DNA of 64,000 nucleotides from Streptomyces sp. LUP47B (GCF_001746295.1 NZ_MJAH01000013.1:205874-269873); one strand, 5' to 3'; counted from the first letter of the stretch, positions 7,222 through 17,015 are shown. Notes: generated by a model not told the origin, from the letters alone. A program made the numbers and translations.

Positions 7222-7896
7222 TTGAACAGCCACCGAAAACCCCGTACCTCCACCCCGTTCACCCGGCGGGCCGTTCGCGTGGGGCTGTTCGCCGCCGGTG
7301 TCGCCGGTGTGGCGACCGCCGTGCCGGCGCAGGCCGCGACCGGCGGGGCGACCAAGGTCGCCGTCTCGTCGGACCATGTCTTCAGCCATGCCGACCGTCT
7401 CGACCACACGGAGGAGAAGGACTCGTTCACCATCCGGCAGTTCGGCAAGGTGAACGCCGCCTCCGTGCGCAACCAGGCCAACGCGGTCTCGTCGGGCTGC
7501 ACCGCCGACGACGCCTGCCGTTCGGTCGCGCTGTCCTTCCAGATCGTCACCATGGCGGGTGAGCACACCCGCCTGAACGCCGTGAACCTCAGCGACGCCA
7601 CCAACAAGAGCTGCACCGGCTGCCAGACCCTGGCCGGCGCCTACCAGTTCGTGGTCTCCACGCCCACCCCGCTCACCCTCGACTCCGGCCACCGCCGCCA
7701 ACTCGCCGACATCCACCGCCGGCTGGACACCCTGACCCGCTCCGACGTCCCCGCGACCGACCTGCGCACGCGCGCCGACGCCCTGGCCGCCGAGGTCAAC
7801 ACCGTCCTCCAGGACGCCGTGGCCCACGCTCCGAAGGGCGACGCGCAGGACGACGTCACCATGCACCGCCACCTGGACGGCTGGCCCGGCCGCTGA
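7222..7896 (+). CDS. Secreted four-cysteine protein of the peptide/M50 operon
   Basis: This 224-residue protein has a Sec signal: basic RKPRTSTPFTRRAVRV, a hydrophobic core, and predicted cleavage after AVPAQA. The mature part contains two similar stretches: NQANAVSSGC....CRSVALSFQIV and LNAVNLSDATNKSCTGCQTLAGAYQFVV. Each has a cysteine pair followed by an alternating hydrophobic strand, which suggests a duplicated disulphide-stabilised beta motif. The C-terminal third is helical (RRQLADIHRRLDTL). The start is TTG at 7222 with GGGAGATCCC upstream. It follows the M50 gene by 71 bases and is presumably co-transcribed. I do not recognise a named family; it may be a partner or substrate of the M50 protease. 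Confidence 0.85.
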   Translation: MNSHRKPRTSTPFTRRAVRVGLFAAGVAGVATAVPAQAATGGATKVAVSSDHVFSHADRLDHTEEKDSFTIRQFGKVNAASVRNQANAVSSGCTADDACRSVALSFQIVTMAGEHTRLNAVNLSDATNKSCTGCQTLAGAYQFVVSTPTPLTLDSGHRRQLADIHRRLDTLTRSDVPATDLRTRADALAAEVNTVLQDAVAHAPKGDAQDDVTMHRHLDGWPGR

Positions 7897-8049
7897 CCCA
7901 TCCGGCCCCCGGACCCGCGGCAGCCTTCCGCGGGCCCGGCGGCCGCGCAGACCGTTGACATCGGCAGACCCCGGGCGCAGACTCGGCACACCACAGTGAA
8001 AGAAATTTCACCACGCGAACACCGCGAAGGTCTCCGAAGGGAACGCCCG

Positions 8050-9225
8050 ATGCGTACCACCGTCGGCATCATCGGAGCCGGCCCCGCCGGCCTCCTCCTC
8101 GCCCGGCTCCTCCACAACGCCGGCATCGACTCGGTCGTCCTGGAGAGCCGCGACCGCGCCTATGTCGAGCACCGCCAGCGCGCCGGGATCCTGGAGCAGG
8201 GCACCGTCGACGTGCTGCGCGCGGCCGGCGCCGGCGAACGCATGGACCGCGAGGGACTCCCGCACGACGGCATCGAGCTGCGGTACGACAGGAAGCGCCA
8301 CCGCGTCGACTTCCCCGCCCTCACCGACGGCCGGTCCGTGATGGTCTACGCCCAGACCGAGGTCTGCAAGGACCTCATCGCCCTCCAGCTGAAGGACGGC
8401 GGCCCCCTGCTGTTCGAGGCGGAGGCCCTGGCCGTCGAGGGCGCCGACACCGACACCCCGCGCGTCCGCTTCCGGCACGAGGGCCGCGAGGACGTCCTGG
8501 AGTGCGAGTACGTCGTCGGCTGCGACGGCTTCTGGGGCGTCGCGAGGAAGGCGATCCCCGCCGAACTGACCAGGGTCTTCGAGCGGGCGTACCCCTTCGC
8601 ATGGCTCGGCATCCTCGCCGACGTCCCGCCCTCCCACGACGAACTCGTCTACGCCCGCCACGACCGCGGCTTCGCCCTGCTGTCCATGCGCTCCCCGTCC
8701 GTCTCCCGCCTCTACCTCCAGGTCCCCGAGGGCGCGGACGCCGGCAGCTGGGACGACGACGCGATCTGGGACGAGCTGGAGCGCCGCTTCGAGACGGACG
8801 ACGACTGGACCCTGGAGCGCGGCCCGATCACCCAGAAGTCCGTCACCCCCATGCGCTCCTACGTCCACGAGCCCATGCGCCACGGCCGTCTCTTCCTCGC
8901 CGGCGACGCGGCACACATCGTCCCGCCCACCGGCGCCAAGGGCCTGAACCTCGCCGTGGGGGACGTCGTGACCTTCGCGAGGGCGCTGACGCACCAGAGG
9001 GAGACCGGTTCGGCCGAGCGCCTCGACGCCTACTCCGAGACCTGTCTGCGACGGGTGTGGCAGGCCGAACGGTTCTCGTACGACATGACGATCCTCCTGC
9101 ACCGGGCGCCGGGCGCCACTCCCTTCGAGGACCGGATGCAGCTGGCCCGGCTGGAGCGGATCGCCGGTTCGCGGGCCGCCGAGACCGACCTCGCCGAGGG
9201 ATACACCGGTTTCCCCTTCGAGTGA
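8050..9225 (+). CDS. pobA: 4-hydroxybenzoate 3-monooxygenase
   Basis: This FAD-dependent class A hydroxylase converts 4-hydroxybenzoate to protocatechuate using NADPH or NADH, feeding the beta-ketoadipate pathway. Its 391 residues match the family length. The FAD-binding GXGXXG is GIIGAGPAGLLLARLL at the N-terminus, the DG motif is VVGCDGFWG, and the ribose-binding GD motif is GRLFLAGDAAHIVPPTGAKG. Substrate-contact sequences such as EHRQRAGILEQGTVD and the KSVTPMRSYVHEPM segment are those of PobA. The ATG at 8050 follows GAAGGGAAC. No PobR-like regulator is adjacent. Confidence 0.96.
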   Translation: MRTTVGIIGAGPAGLLLARLLHNAGIDSVVLESRDRAYVEHRQRAGILEQGTVDVLRAAGAGERMDREGLPHDGIELRYDRKRHRVDFPALTDGRSVMVYAQTEVCKDLIALQLKDGGPLLFEAEALAVEGADTDTPRVRFRHEGREDVLECEYVVGCDGFWGVARKAIPAELTRVFERAYPFAWLGILADVPPSHDELVYARHDRGFALLSMRSPSVSRLYLQVPEGADAGSWDDDAIWDELERRFETDDDWTLERGPITQKSVTPMRSYVHEPMRHGRLFLAGDAAHIVPPTGAKGLNLAVGDVVTFARALTHQRETGSAERLDAYSETCLRRVWQAERFSYDMTILLHRAPGATPFEDRMQLARLERIAGSRAAETDLAEGYTGFPFE

Positions 9226-9372
9226 GCCCCTCCAGTGCCGGGAATCACGCGTACGCGTAGCGTGTTGGCCAGCACAACGAGGGAAGATCCTCCTCAAGCA
9301 CTAGGGTCATTCCTTTGCCTACCCATTACTCTTGAGGGCAAGGTCCACAGACGGTGGCCATGGAGGAGTGAA

Positions 9373-10266
9373 ATGAGGAGCAGCAACCCGGTCTTCTCGC
9401 GACGGGGGTTCAGCCGCGACAACGGCTACGCGGGCTTCAACACCGCGCCGCAGGCCGGGGGCGCAGCCGTGGGCACGCAGGGCAGCCCCTACGCGCAGCC
9501 GCAGGGCAACCCGTACGCGACCAACCCCTATGCCCAGCAGGACCTGCAGCAGGGCGCACCGCCGCAGACCCCGGTGACCACCGGCCGGATGACGATGGAC
9601 GACGTCGTCATGCGCACCGGCACCACGCTCGGCATCCTGATCGTCACGGCCGCGCTGGCCTGGGCGCTGCTGCCCGTCGACGACGCCAACATCGGCCGCT
9701 CGTACGGCATCGGCATCGGTGCCGCGGTGATCGGCATGGTCCTGGCGCTCGTCCAGTCCTTCAAGCGCACGGCCACGCCCGCGCTGATCGTGTCGTACGC
9801 CGCGTTCGAGGGCGTGTTCCTCGGCGTCGTCTCCAGCGTCGTCGACAACCGCATCGCGAGCGGTGCGGCCATGCAGGCCGTGATCGGCACCCTGGCGGTC
9901 TTCGCCGCGGTACTGGTGGCGTACAAGGCCGGCTGGATTCGCGTCAACCGGCGGTTCTACGGCTTCGTCATGGCGGCCGCGCTCGGCTTCCTGCTGCTGA
10001 TGGTGGTCAACCTGCTGTTCGCCGCCTTCGGCGGTGGTGACGGCCTCGGCTTCCGCAGCGGTGGCCTCGGCATCCTGTTCGGCATCATCGGCGTCCTGCT
10101 CGGCGCGTGCTTCCTCGCCCTCGACTTCAAGCAGGTCGAGGACGGTATCGCCTACGGCGCCCCCCGCGAGGAGGCGTGGCTGGCCGCGTTCGGTCTCACG
10201 CTGACGCTGGTGTGGATCTACATGGAGTTCCTGCGACTCATCGCGATCCTCAACAGCAACGACTAG
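9373..10266 (+). CDS. Bax inhibitor-1/YccA family membrane protein
   Basis: This 297-residue integral membrane protein belongs to the Bax1-I (YccA-like) family. The first 70 residues are a Gln/Pro/Asn/Tyr-rich cytoplasmic tail (QGSPYAQPQGNPYATNPYAQ). Seven hydrophobic segments follow, from TTLGILIVTAALAWALL to the last helix AAFGLTLTLVWIYMEFLRLIAIL. The conserved LDFKQVEDGIAYGAP segment near the C-terminus is diagnostic. The ATG at 9373 has GGAGGAG upstream. Bacterial members are implicated in Ca2+/H+ leak or membrane-protein quality control; role here is unknown. It ends at a strong terminator. Confidence 0.92.
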   Translation: MRSSNPVFSRRGFSRDNGYAGFNTAPQAGGAAVGTQGSPYAQPQGNPYATNPYAQQDLQQGAPPQTPVTTGRMTMDDVVMRTGTTLGILIVTAALAWALLPVDDANIGRSYGIGIGAAVIGMVLALVQSFKRTATPALIVSYAAFEGVFLGVVSSVVDNRIASGAAMQAVIGTLAVFAAVLVAYKAGWIRVNRRFYGFVMAAALGFLLLMVVNLLFAAFGGGDGLGFRSGGLGILFGIIGVLLGACFLALDFKQVEDGIAYGAPREEAWLAAFGLTLTLVWIYMEFLRLIAILNSND

Positions 10267-10284
10267 TCCTCGACGGTCGTACGG

Positions 10285-10318
10285 CGAAGGGCCCTCGGTT
10301 GCGACCGGGGGCCCTTCG
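10285..10318 (+). terminator. Terminator after Bax-inhibitor-like gene
   Basis: CGAAGGGCCCTCGGT pairs with ACCGGGGGCCCTTCG with one mismatch around a four-base loop. It lies 18 bases past the stop codon. The facing gene at 10332 also ends here, so it can serve both strands. Confidence 0.85.
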
Positions 10319-10331
10319 GCATGTGCGCAGC

Positions 10332-10562
10332 TCAGAAGTACCTGCGCGCGGCCCTCCTCATGTCGTACTCGTGGATGATCGCCTTGGCGTGGCCGTACGC
10401 GAGGTTGTGTTCGTGGCGGAGCCAGCTGACCTTTTCCTCGAAGCGGAAGAGGGCCGGGCCTTCGTCGACGGTGCGGAGCCAGTCGGAGACTTCACGACCG
10501 GTGCAATGGGGGATGCGGGCGAGCAGGTTGCGGTGGGTCTCCTCGGAGAGGACGTGGGACAT
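10332..10562 (-). CDS. DUF4287-like small protein (76 aa)
   Basis: The sequence MSHVLSEETHRNLLARIPHCTGREVSDWLRTVDEG followed by WLRHEHNLAYGHAKAIIHEYD is characteristic of the DUF4287 family of small soluble proteins, whose function is unknown. GGAGGCGCCG gives an excellent ribosome site for the ATG at 10562, so the longer frame starting six codons upstream is rejected. No membrane segments or signal are present. It is convergent with the Bax-inhibitor-like gene and shares its terminator. Confidence 0.85.
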   Translation of the reverse strand: MSHVLSEETHRNLLARIPHCTGREVSDWLRTVDEGPALFRFEEKVSWLRHEHNLAYGHAKAIIHEYDMRRAARRYF

Positions 10563-10666
10563 CGGCGCCTCCGGACGCAAAGGGGATGTAAGCCGGTCCT
10601 TCAGGTCACCGTGCCTGAGCGTTCGCCTGTTGGCAACAGTCCCGGGGGGACGCGTACGGTTGCCGG

Positions 10667-10978
10667 GTGGCTGATACTTCGCGTCTGACCCGGGCTGTGG
10701 ACCACTTCGCCGACCGTCTGCGGGCCGCGCCGCAGAGCCGGTTGCAACGGGGCGCCGCCGCTGAAGCCCTGGGGCTGGCCCGGGAGTTCGCCCGTCGGAC
10801 GCAGGTTCTGGAGGAGCCCGGGACCGAGCTTCGCGAGATGCCGGACGCCGGGATGTTCGCCGCCGCCGACCAGATCACCGTGGCCGTACACGACTTGGCT
10901 CTCGTCCTGACGGACGAGAGCCAAGTGGAAGAAGCGGTGGAACTGGTGGCGCAGGCCCAGCAGCGGGCCGGAGTGTGA
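10667..10978 (+). CDS. Conserved hypothetical helical protein (103 aa)
   Basis: This 103-residue protein is strongly helical, acidic and soluble (AVDHFADRLRAAPQSRLQRG, QVEEAVELVAQAQQRAGV). The start is GTG at 10667; the upstream sequence has only a weak ribosome site (ggttgccggg). Codon bias is normal for the organism. I recognise no domain. It converges on the next minus-strand gene with three bases between stop codons, so the two ends share a termination region. Confidence 0.75.
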   Translation: MADTSRLTRAVDHFADRLRAAPQSRLQRGAAAEALGLAREFARRTQVLEEPGTELREMPDAGMFAAADQITVAVHDLALVLTDESQVEEAVELVAQAQQRAGV

Positions 10979-10981
10979 CTC

Positions 10982-11773
10982 CTACAGAGAGGCTATGACC
11001 CGGTCCGCCAGGATGTAGACGTTCTCCTCGCCGCACGCGAACGTCAACGTGTACGCGCCCGAGATGCCCGAGCCGCCCAGCAGCACCGGCGTCTCGCCCG
11101 CGCGCAGGGCCGCGGAGAGACGCTCGGCCGTCTCGCGGTGGCCCGGGGTCATGCAGAGGGTCGTGCCGTCGGCGAAGACGTAGACGTCCAGCGTGCCGAG
11201 CGGGCCCGGGCGGACGTCGGCCAGTTCGGTGCCGGAGGCGGCCAGTTCCTCCAGGGTCGCCACCGTGCGCTCGTGGTCGCCCACCACCGGAGAGCCGACC
11301 GGGACGAAGTCCGGGTGGGAGGGGTGGCGGCGGCGGGCCGCGGCCAGTTCGGGGCTGTCCGCGGGGGTACCGCCGGCGAACTCGTCCGCGTCGGCCGCGG
11401 ACTCCTGCCCCGGCAGGCCCACGAAGTCGGCCTGCCGGGGCAGGAACAGGTCGATGTCGGGCAGTCCGAGCAGCGAGGGCGCGTCGGAGGCGTCACGGGC
11501 CTCCTGGGCGGCCCAGAAGGCACGCGCCTCGGCGAGTTCGCGCTCGCGCTCCTCGGCGAGGGCCTCGGCCACGGCGGCCCGTATCTCGTCGACGTCAGCG
11601 GCGGGACGAGCGGCCGGTACGAGACCCCGTACGGGCGCGGTGTTGTTCCTGGCGAGCTCGGTGTGCAGGGCGGCGACCTGTCGGCGCAGCACCATGAGGG
11701 TGCGCAGGACGGCGACGCCCACGGCGCCCGTGGCGGCCGTGGTGACCAACAAGGCGATCGGCATGGCGCTCAC
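10982..11773 (-). CDS. Membrane-anchored hypothetical protein (263 aa)
   Basis: The N-terminus has one membrane helix (MPIALLVTTAATGAVGVAVLRTL), followed by a helical, probably coiled-coil segment (RRQVAALHTELARNN, then AAVAEALAEERERELAEARAFWAAQEARD), an acidic linker and a folded C-terminal domain (PLGTLDVYVFADGTTLCMTPGHRETAERL to YTLTFACGEENVYILADRVI). The GTG at 11773 has GGGAG seven bases upstream; an ATG lies three codons in. It resembles a conserved Streptomyces protein but I cannot name a family. The orientation is N-terminal anchor with cytoplasmic or surface-exposed remainder. Confidence 0.8.
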   Translation of the reverse strand: MSAMPIALLVTTAATGAVGVAVLRTLMVLRRQVAALHTELARNNTAPVRGLVPAARPAADVDEIRAAVAEALAEERERELAEARAFWAAQEARDASDAPSLLGLPDIDLFLPRQADFVGLPGQESAADADEFAGGTPADSPELAAARRRHPSHPDFVPVGSPVVGDHERTVATLEELAASGTELADVRPGPLGTLDVYVFADGTTLCMTPGHRETAERLSAALRAGETPVLLGGSGISGAYTLTFACGEENVYILADRVIASL

Positions 11774-11971
11774 TGACGTACTCCCGGTTCAAAGTCGACC
11801 CCCGACTTCCTACATCAGCTTGAAGGGCGGACTATCCAGCTGTCAGTGCGTAACGTCACGAATCGGACAGGACTTTGGGTCGGGGGTTTGGTGGTGAAAC
11901 GGCTCTGACCTGCGTAAATCCCTTCCCGAAGGGAGATAGGTCACATCCTGAGGGAGATTGGATCACAAATC

Positions 11972-12006
11972 GGCCCAGAACCTTGGAGTTTCCTCGGTTC
12001 TGGGCC
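11972..12006 (-). terminator. Terminator downstream of thiolase gene
   Basis: GGCCCAGAACC (11972-11982) and GGTTCTGGGCC (11996-12006) form a perfect 11-bp stem with a 13-base loop. It lies 56 bases past the thiolase stop on the minus strand. There is no T-tract. Confidence 0.8.
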
Positions 12007-12062
12007 AAAGAGTGGCAGTAAGTGCCCGTACGGATACGGAGCGTTGACGTTCTTGTCGGCTT

Positions 12063-13283
12063 TTAGCTCAGACGCTCGATGACCATCGCCATGCCCTGGC
12101 CGCCGCCCACGCACATGGTCTCCAGACCGAACTGCTTGTCGTGGAACTGGAGGGAGTTGATGAGCGTGCCGGTGATGCGGGCGCCCGTCATGCCGAAGGG
12201 GTGGCCGACGGCGATGGCGCCGCCGTTGACGTTCAGCTTCTCCAGCGGGATGCCGAGCTCGCGGTAGGAGGGGATCACCTGGGCGGCGAACGCCTCGTTG
12301 ATCTCGGCCAGGTCGATGTCGTCGATCGTCAGGCCGGCGCGGCGCAGCGCCTGGTTGCTGGCGTCGACCGGGCCCAGGCCCATGATCTCGGGGGAGAGGC
12401 CGGAGACGCCGGTGGAGACGATGCGGGCGAGCGGGGTGAGGCCGAGCTCGCGGGCCTTGGTGTCGCTCATGATGACGACCGCGGCGGCGCCGTCGTTGAG
12501 AGGACAGCAGTTGCCGGCGGTGACCAGGCCGTCGGGGCGGAAGACCGGCTTGAGACCCTGGACGCCCTCCATGGTGACGCCGGCGCGGGGGCCGTCGTCC
12601 TTGGAGACGACCGTGCCGTCGGGCAGCGTGACCGGGGTGATCTCGCGCTCCCAGAAGCCGTTCTTGATGGCTTCCTCGGCGAGGTTCTGCGAGCGGACGC
12701 CGAACTCGTCCATGTCCTGGCGGGTGATCCCCTTCACCCGGGCGAGGTTCTCGGCGGTCTGGCCCATCGCGATGTACGGGTCGGGGACGAGGCCGTCCTC
12801 GCGCGGGTCGTGCCAGGTGGTGCCCTCCTGCTGGGCGACCTCGGCGGTGCGGGCCTCGGCCTCGGCGAAGAGGGGGTTGTGCGTGTCCGGAAGGCTGTCG
12901 GAGTTGCCCTTCGTGAAGCGGGACACCATCTCCACGCCCGCCGAGATGAAGACGTCGCCCTCGCCGGCCTTGATGGCGTGCAGGGCCATCCGGCTGGTCT
13001 GTAGCGAGGAGGAGCAGTACCGGGTGATCGTGCAGCCGGGGAGGTGGTCCATGCCCATCTGCACGGCGACGACACGGCCGAGGTTGTTGCCCTGCTCGCC
13101 GCCGGGCAGACCGCACCCGAGCATCAGGTCGTCGATGTCGCGCGGGTCCAGCTCCGGGACCTTGGCGAGCGCGGCCTGGATGATCGTGGCGGTGAGGTCG
13201 TCCGGGCGCAGGTCCTTGAGGGAGCCCTTGAAGGCGCGGCCGATGGGGGAGCGGGCGGTCGAGACGATCACGGCTTCGGGCAT
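12063..13283 (-). CDS. Acetyl-CoA C-acyltransferase (thiolase, FadA-like)
   Basis: This 406-residue thiolase catalyses the last step of fatty-acid beta-oxidation or the reverse acetoacetyl-CoA condensation. The nucleophilic cysteine is C90 in ITRYCSSSLQTS. The catalytic histidine is in NGGAIAVGHPFGMTGAR and the second cysteine in METMCVGGGQGMA. CSSSLQ replaces the commoner CSSGLQ. The start MPEAVIVSTARSPIGRAF at 13283 has TGGAG six bases upstream and matches family N-termini; the longer frame is rejected. A palindromic element lies about 100 bases upstream. Confidence 0.94.
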   Translation of the reverse strand: MPEAVIVSTARSPIGRAFKGSLKDLRPDDLTATIIQAALAKVPELDPRDIDDLMLGCGLPGGEQGNNLGRVVAVQMGMDHLPGCTITRYCSSSLQTSRMALHAIKAGEGDVFISAGVEMVSRFTKGNSDSLPDTHNPLFAEAEARTAEVAQQEGTTWHDPREDGLVPDPYIAMGQTAENLARVKGITRQDMDEFGVRSQNLAEEAIKNGFWEREITPVTLPDGTVVSKDDGPRAGVTMEGVQGLKPVFRPDGLVTAGNCCPLNDGAAAVVIMSDTKARELGLTPLARIVSTGVSGLSPEIMGLGPVDASNQALRRAGLTIDDIDLAEINEAFAAQVIPSYRELGIPLEKLNVNGGAIAVGHPFGMTGARITGTLINSLQFHDKQFGLETMCVGGGQGMAMVIERLS

Positions 13284-13378
13284 CACGGCTCCATTGGCGT
13301 ACGAGGGTTCAGGCGGGCTGCTTGGGAAGTTACCCGGACGTATGGCCTGGGTCACGGGTGCGGCGGTGTGACCTTTGT

Positions 13379-13394
13379 CTAAGCGCTTGCTTTG
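13379..13394. promoter_or_regulatory. Candidate operator upstream of thiolase
   Basis: CTAAGCGCTTGCTTTG contains the palindrome AAGCGCTT and a repeated GCTT half-site. It lies about 100 bases before the thiolase start in a 194-base gap. Similar TetR-type sites precede fatty-acid degradation genes in actinobacteria; the regulator is not in this window. Confidence 0.4.
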
Positions 13395-13477
13395 TGCTCC
13401 CGTGGTTGAGTCGGAAGGTGGTGGCGGGCCGCGTCCTCAAACGCCGGACGGGCCGGAAGCGCCCGAACCGGCGCCTG

Positions 13478-14509
13478 TCACTGGACGCCCGACGCGCTGG
13501 TGGGTGACGGCTCCGCCTCCTTGACCCGCCGCCTGCGCCGCCGCTTCAGCAGGGCCCAAGGCCCCTTCGGACCCGTCGGCATCGCGGCGGCGACCTCCGT
13601 GCCCGCCTCCGACGCTGCCTCGGCCGCCGCCCTCGCCACCGGCAGGAAGCCCTCACGGCGGGAGGCGTCCGGACGGTCCTCGTCGGCCGGCCACAGGCTC
13701 AGGGCCGCGCACACCGTCGGCAGCACCGCCATCGCCGCGGTCGCATAGCCCTCCGCCGAGGGGTGGTAGTTGTCGGGGCCGAACAACTCCCGCGGGTTCG
13801 CCTCGAACTCCGGGCCCAGCAGATCGCCCAGGGACACCGTGCGGCCGCCCTGTTCCACCGCGCCGATCGTCTGCGCGGCCGCCAGCTGGCGCGAGGCCCG
13901 GCGGGCCAGCCACCGCAGCGGCTGCTGGACCGGCTCGATCGTGCCCAGGTCGGGACAGGTGCCGACCACGACCTCGGCACCGGCCGTGCGCAGCCGCCGT
14001 ACCGCGGACGACAGATGGCGCACGGAACGCGTCGCCGGCATCCGGTGCGTGACGTCGTTCGCGCCGATCATGATCACGCAGACGTCCGGGACCCGCTCGG
14101 GGTCCGCCAACGTCTGGGCCACCTGACGGTCCAGGTCGTCCGAGGTGGCCCCGGGTAGGGCGACGTTACGCAGTTCCACCGGGCGCTCCGCCACCGCCGC
14201 CAGGCCGGACGCCAGCAGGGCGCCCGGGGTCTGGCCCGCCCGGTGCACCCCCTGGCCCGCGGCCGTGGAGTCGCCCAGCATCACCAGCCGCAGGGGCGGC
14301 TCGCCGACGGTGGCGTAGACGTGGCCGTACCGGCCGTCGGCCTGCGGGACATGCGGCGTCGTGCCGTTGCCCACCTGCCGCCTGGCCAGCCGCACCTCCG
14401 CCAGCAACAGCCCCATGGCCGCCGCGCCGACCAGACCGATCCCGCCACCGCCGTACGCGGCGCCGGCCGCGATCCGCCTGGCCGTCCTCGCCCTCGACAT
14501 GCTCGTCAT
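13478..14509 (-). CDS. SGNH/GDSL-type lipase/esterase, membrane-anchored
   Basis: This 343-residue SGNH hydrolase has an N-terminal hydrophobic segment (IAAGAAYGGGGIGLVGAAAMGLLLAE) that probably anchors it outside the membrane. Block I is VMLGDSTAAGQGV with the nucleophilic Ser, block II Gly is in NVALPGATSDDL, block III is IGANDVTHR, and block V is DNYHPSAEGYATAA with the Asp and His of the triad. The tail LLKRRRRRRVKEAEP is very basic. Substrate is unknown. The gene sits between thiolase and the divergent cystathionine beta-synthase. Confidence 0.92.
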   Translation of the reverse strand: MTSMSRARTARRIAAGAAYGGGGIGLVGAAAMGLLLAEVRLARRQVGNGTTPHVPQADGRYGHVYATVGEPPLRLVMLGDSTAAGQGVHRAGQTPGALLASGLAAVAERPVELRNVALPGATSDDLDRQVAQTLADPERVPDVCVIMIGANDVTHRMPATRSVRHLSSAVRRLRTAGAEVVVGTCPDLGTIEPVQQPLRWLARRASRQLAAAQTIGAVEQGGRTVSLGDLLGPEFEANPRELFGPDNYHPSAEGYATAAMAVLPTVCAALSLWPADEDRPDASRREGFLPVARAAAEAASEAGTEVAAAMPTGPKGPWALLKRRRRRRVKEAEPSPTSASGVQ

Positions 14510-14671
14510 ACGTCGCCGCCACCTCCGTCGAACCCGCTACACCCACTCCTTGCCCCGCACGGACCGTGGCCCAATCCCAACAGGGAGTGAACGACCGTCA
14601 TGGCGCCCGATCAGGCCATAGGCTGGCTGGACCACCAGGCCCACTTCTTTTGCAAGCATCCGGAGACAACG

Positions 14672-16060
<1,389 letters not shown>

Positions 16061-16322
16061 CGGGAAACGTCCGGTGAACCCCTGGTGACGGCGGCGAACT
16101 TGCGGTTTCCCACCGAAAGGGTGGACTTCGCGGAACTGGTACGAGCGCGTCACGTCCGCGCAGCACACGCTTAACACGGATCCGGCACATTAGTGGATGT
16201 CGGCAGGGCGGGAGCGGCTCCCCGCCCCAGCCGGCACCGAAACGTCCAAGGACCTCCGGAGCGGCTCCCGGACCTCCATGGACGCCGGACGTGAGACCTG
16301 GCCTGACCCGGTCGACGTCCTT
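16061..16322. other. Intergenic stretch, possible small RNA
   Basis: No open frame with a ribosome site is visible. The sequence is folded-looking, with several short inverted repeats such as GGGCGGGAGCGGCTCCCCGCCC (16206-16227) and GGACCTCCGGAGCGGCTCCC. It ends in a strong intrinsic terminator, unusually far (about 260 bases) from the preceding stop codon. See findings. Confidence 0.35.
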
Positions 16323-16389
16323 CGCGGGGACCGCCGTCGTCCCGCCCCCCGGTAACGGGGGTGCGGCGGTCCCCGCGCATTACTTTTTT
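16323..16389 (+). terminator. Strong Rho-independent terminator
   Basis: CGCGGGGACCGCCG (16323-16336) pairs perfectly with CGGCGGTCCCCGCG (16364-16377), and the inner loop can pair CCCCCC with GGGGG. It is followed by CATTACTTTTTTA. A T-tract is rare in this GC-rich genome and marks plus-strand termination. Confidence 0.85.
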
Positions 16390-16457
16390 ACGGGCCGCGT
16401 CCGACACCCTGCCCGCCCGCCACCGTCGAGCCACTGCCGACGGACCCCGAGCCGGCG

Positions 16458-17015
16458 TCAGCCCTCCCAGTCGCTGTCCCGGGACGACCCGCGATTACGG
16501 CGGCCCCGGAACAGGTCCGGGTTGGTGCGCGCGGCCTGGAAGGCGTTGACGCCGACGATGCCGGCCCAGGCGACCAGGAGGCCCGGCAGGTGGGCCAGGC
16601 CGCCGCCGATCGCGGAGAGCGGGATCGCCAGGACCATGGAGACGATGCCGAAGCCGAAGCGTTCGCCGAAGGAGTCGGTGGACTTGGGCGAGCGGGCGCC
16701 CCGGGCCGTCACCATCTGCTGCTCGGCGAGCTGCCGGCGCAGGCGGCGGTCCACGGCGCCGTCGATCCGCTGGTCGACCTTCTCCAGGAACGAGTCGACC
16801 AGCGCGGACTCGTACTCCTCGCCCAGTTCCCTGCGGGCCTGCAGGGTGGCGTTGAGTTCCTTCTTGAGTTCGGGGTCCCGCTCATCCATTGGGGTCATGG
16901 GACCCACGGTAGGCAGCCGGATCCCCCGCTGCACTGGGGTTAGCCCCCCTGTTGCGGCGGGGGTCTCCACCTGCTGGTCCTCGGTCTCCACTTGCTGGTC
17001 GTCGAAGTCGGGCAA
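16458..17015 (-). CDS. Hypothetical integral membrane protein with coiled-coil
   Basis: This protein of up to 185 residues has a charged helical N-terminal half (DERDPELKKELNATLQARRELGEEYESALVDSFLEKVDQRIDG), then two hydrophobic stretches (FGFGIVSMVLAIPLSAIGG and LPGLLVAWAGIVGVNAFQAA) and a basic tail RGRRNRGSSRDSDWEG. The start is uncertain: TTG at 17015, ATG at 16898 and ATG at 16889 are all possible and none has a good ribosome site. The segment upstream of 16930 contains a 21-bp tandem duplication encoding VET-DQQ. An IS607-type element begins 16 bases upstream of the longest start, so the original 5' end may have been replaced. Confidence 0.78.
   Translation of the reverse strand: MPDFDDQQVETEDQQVETPAATGGLTPVQRGIRLPTVGPMTPMDERDPELKKELNATLQARRELGEEYESALVDSFLEKVDQRIDGAVDRRLRRQLAEQQMVTARGARSPKSTDSFGERFGFGIVSMVLAIPLSAIGGGLAHLPGLLVAWAGIVGVNAFQAARTNPDLFRGRRNRGSSRDSDWEG

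Noticed and set aside
14600..14671. Upstream ATG of cystathionine beta-synthase
   Set aside because: It adds 24 unconserved residues. The GTG at 14672 has a proper ribosome site and the expected N-terminus.
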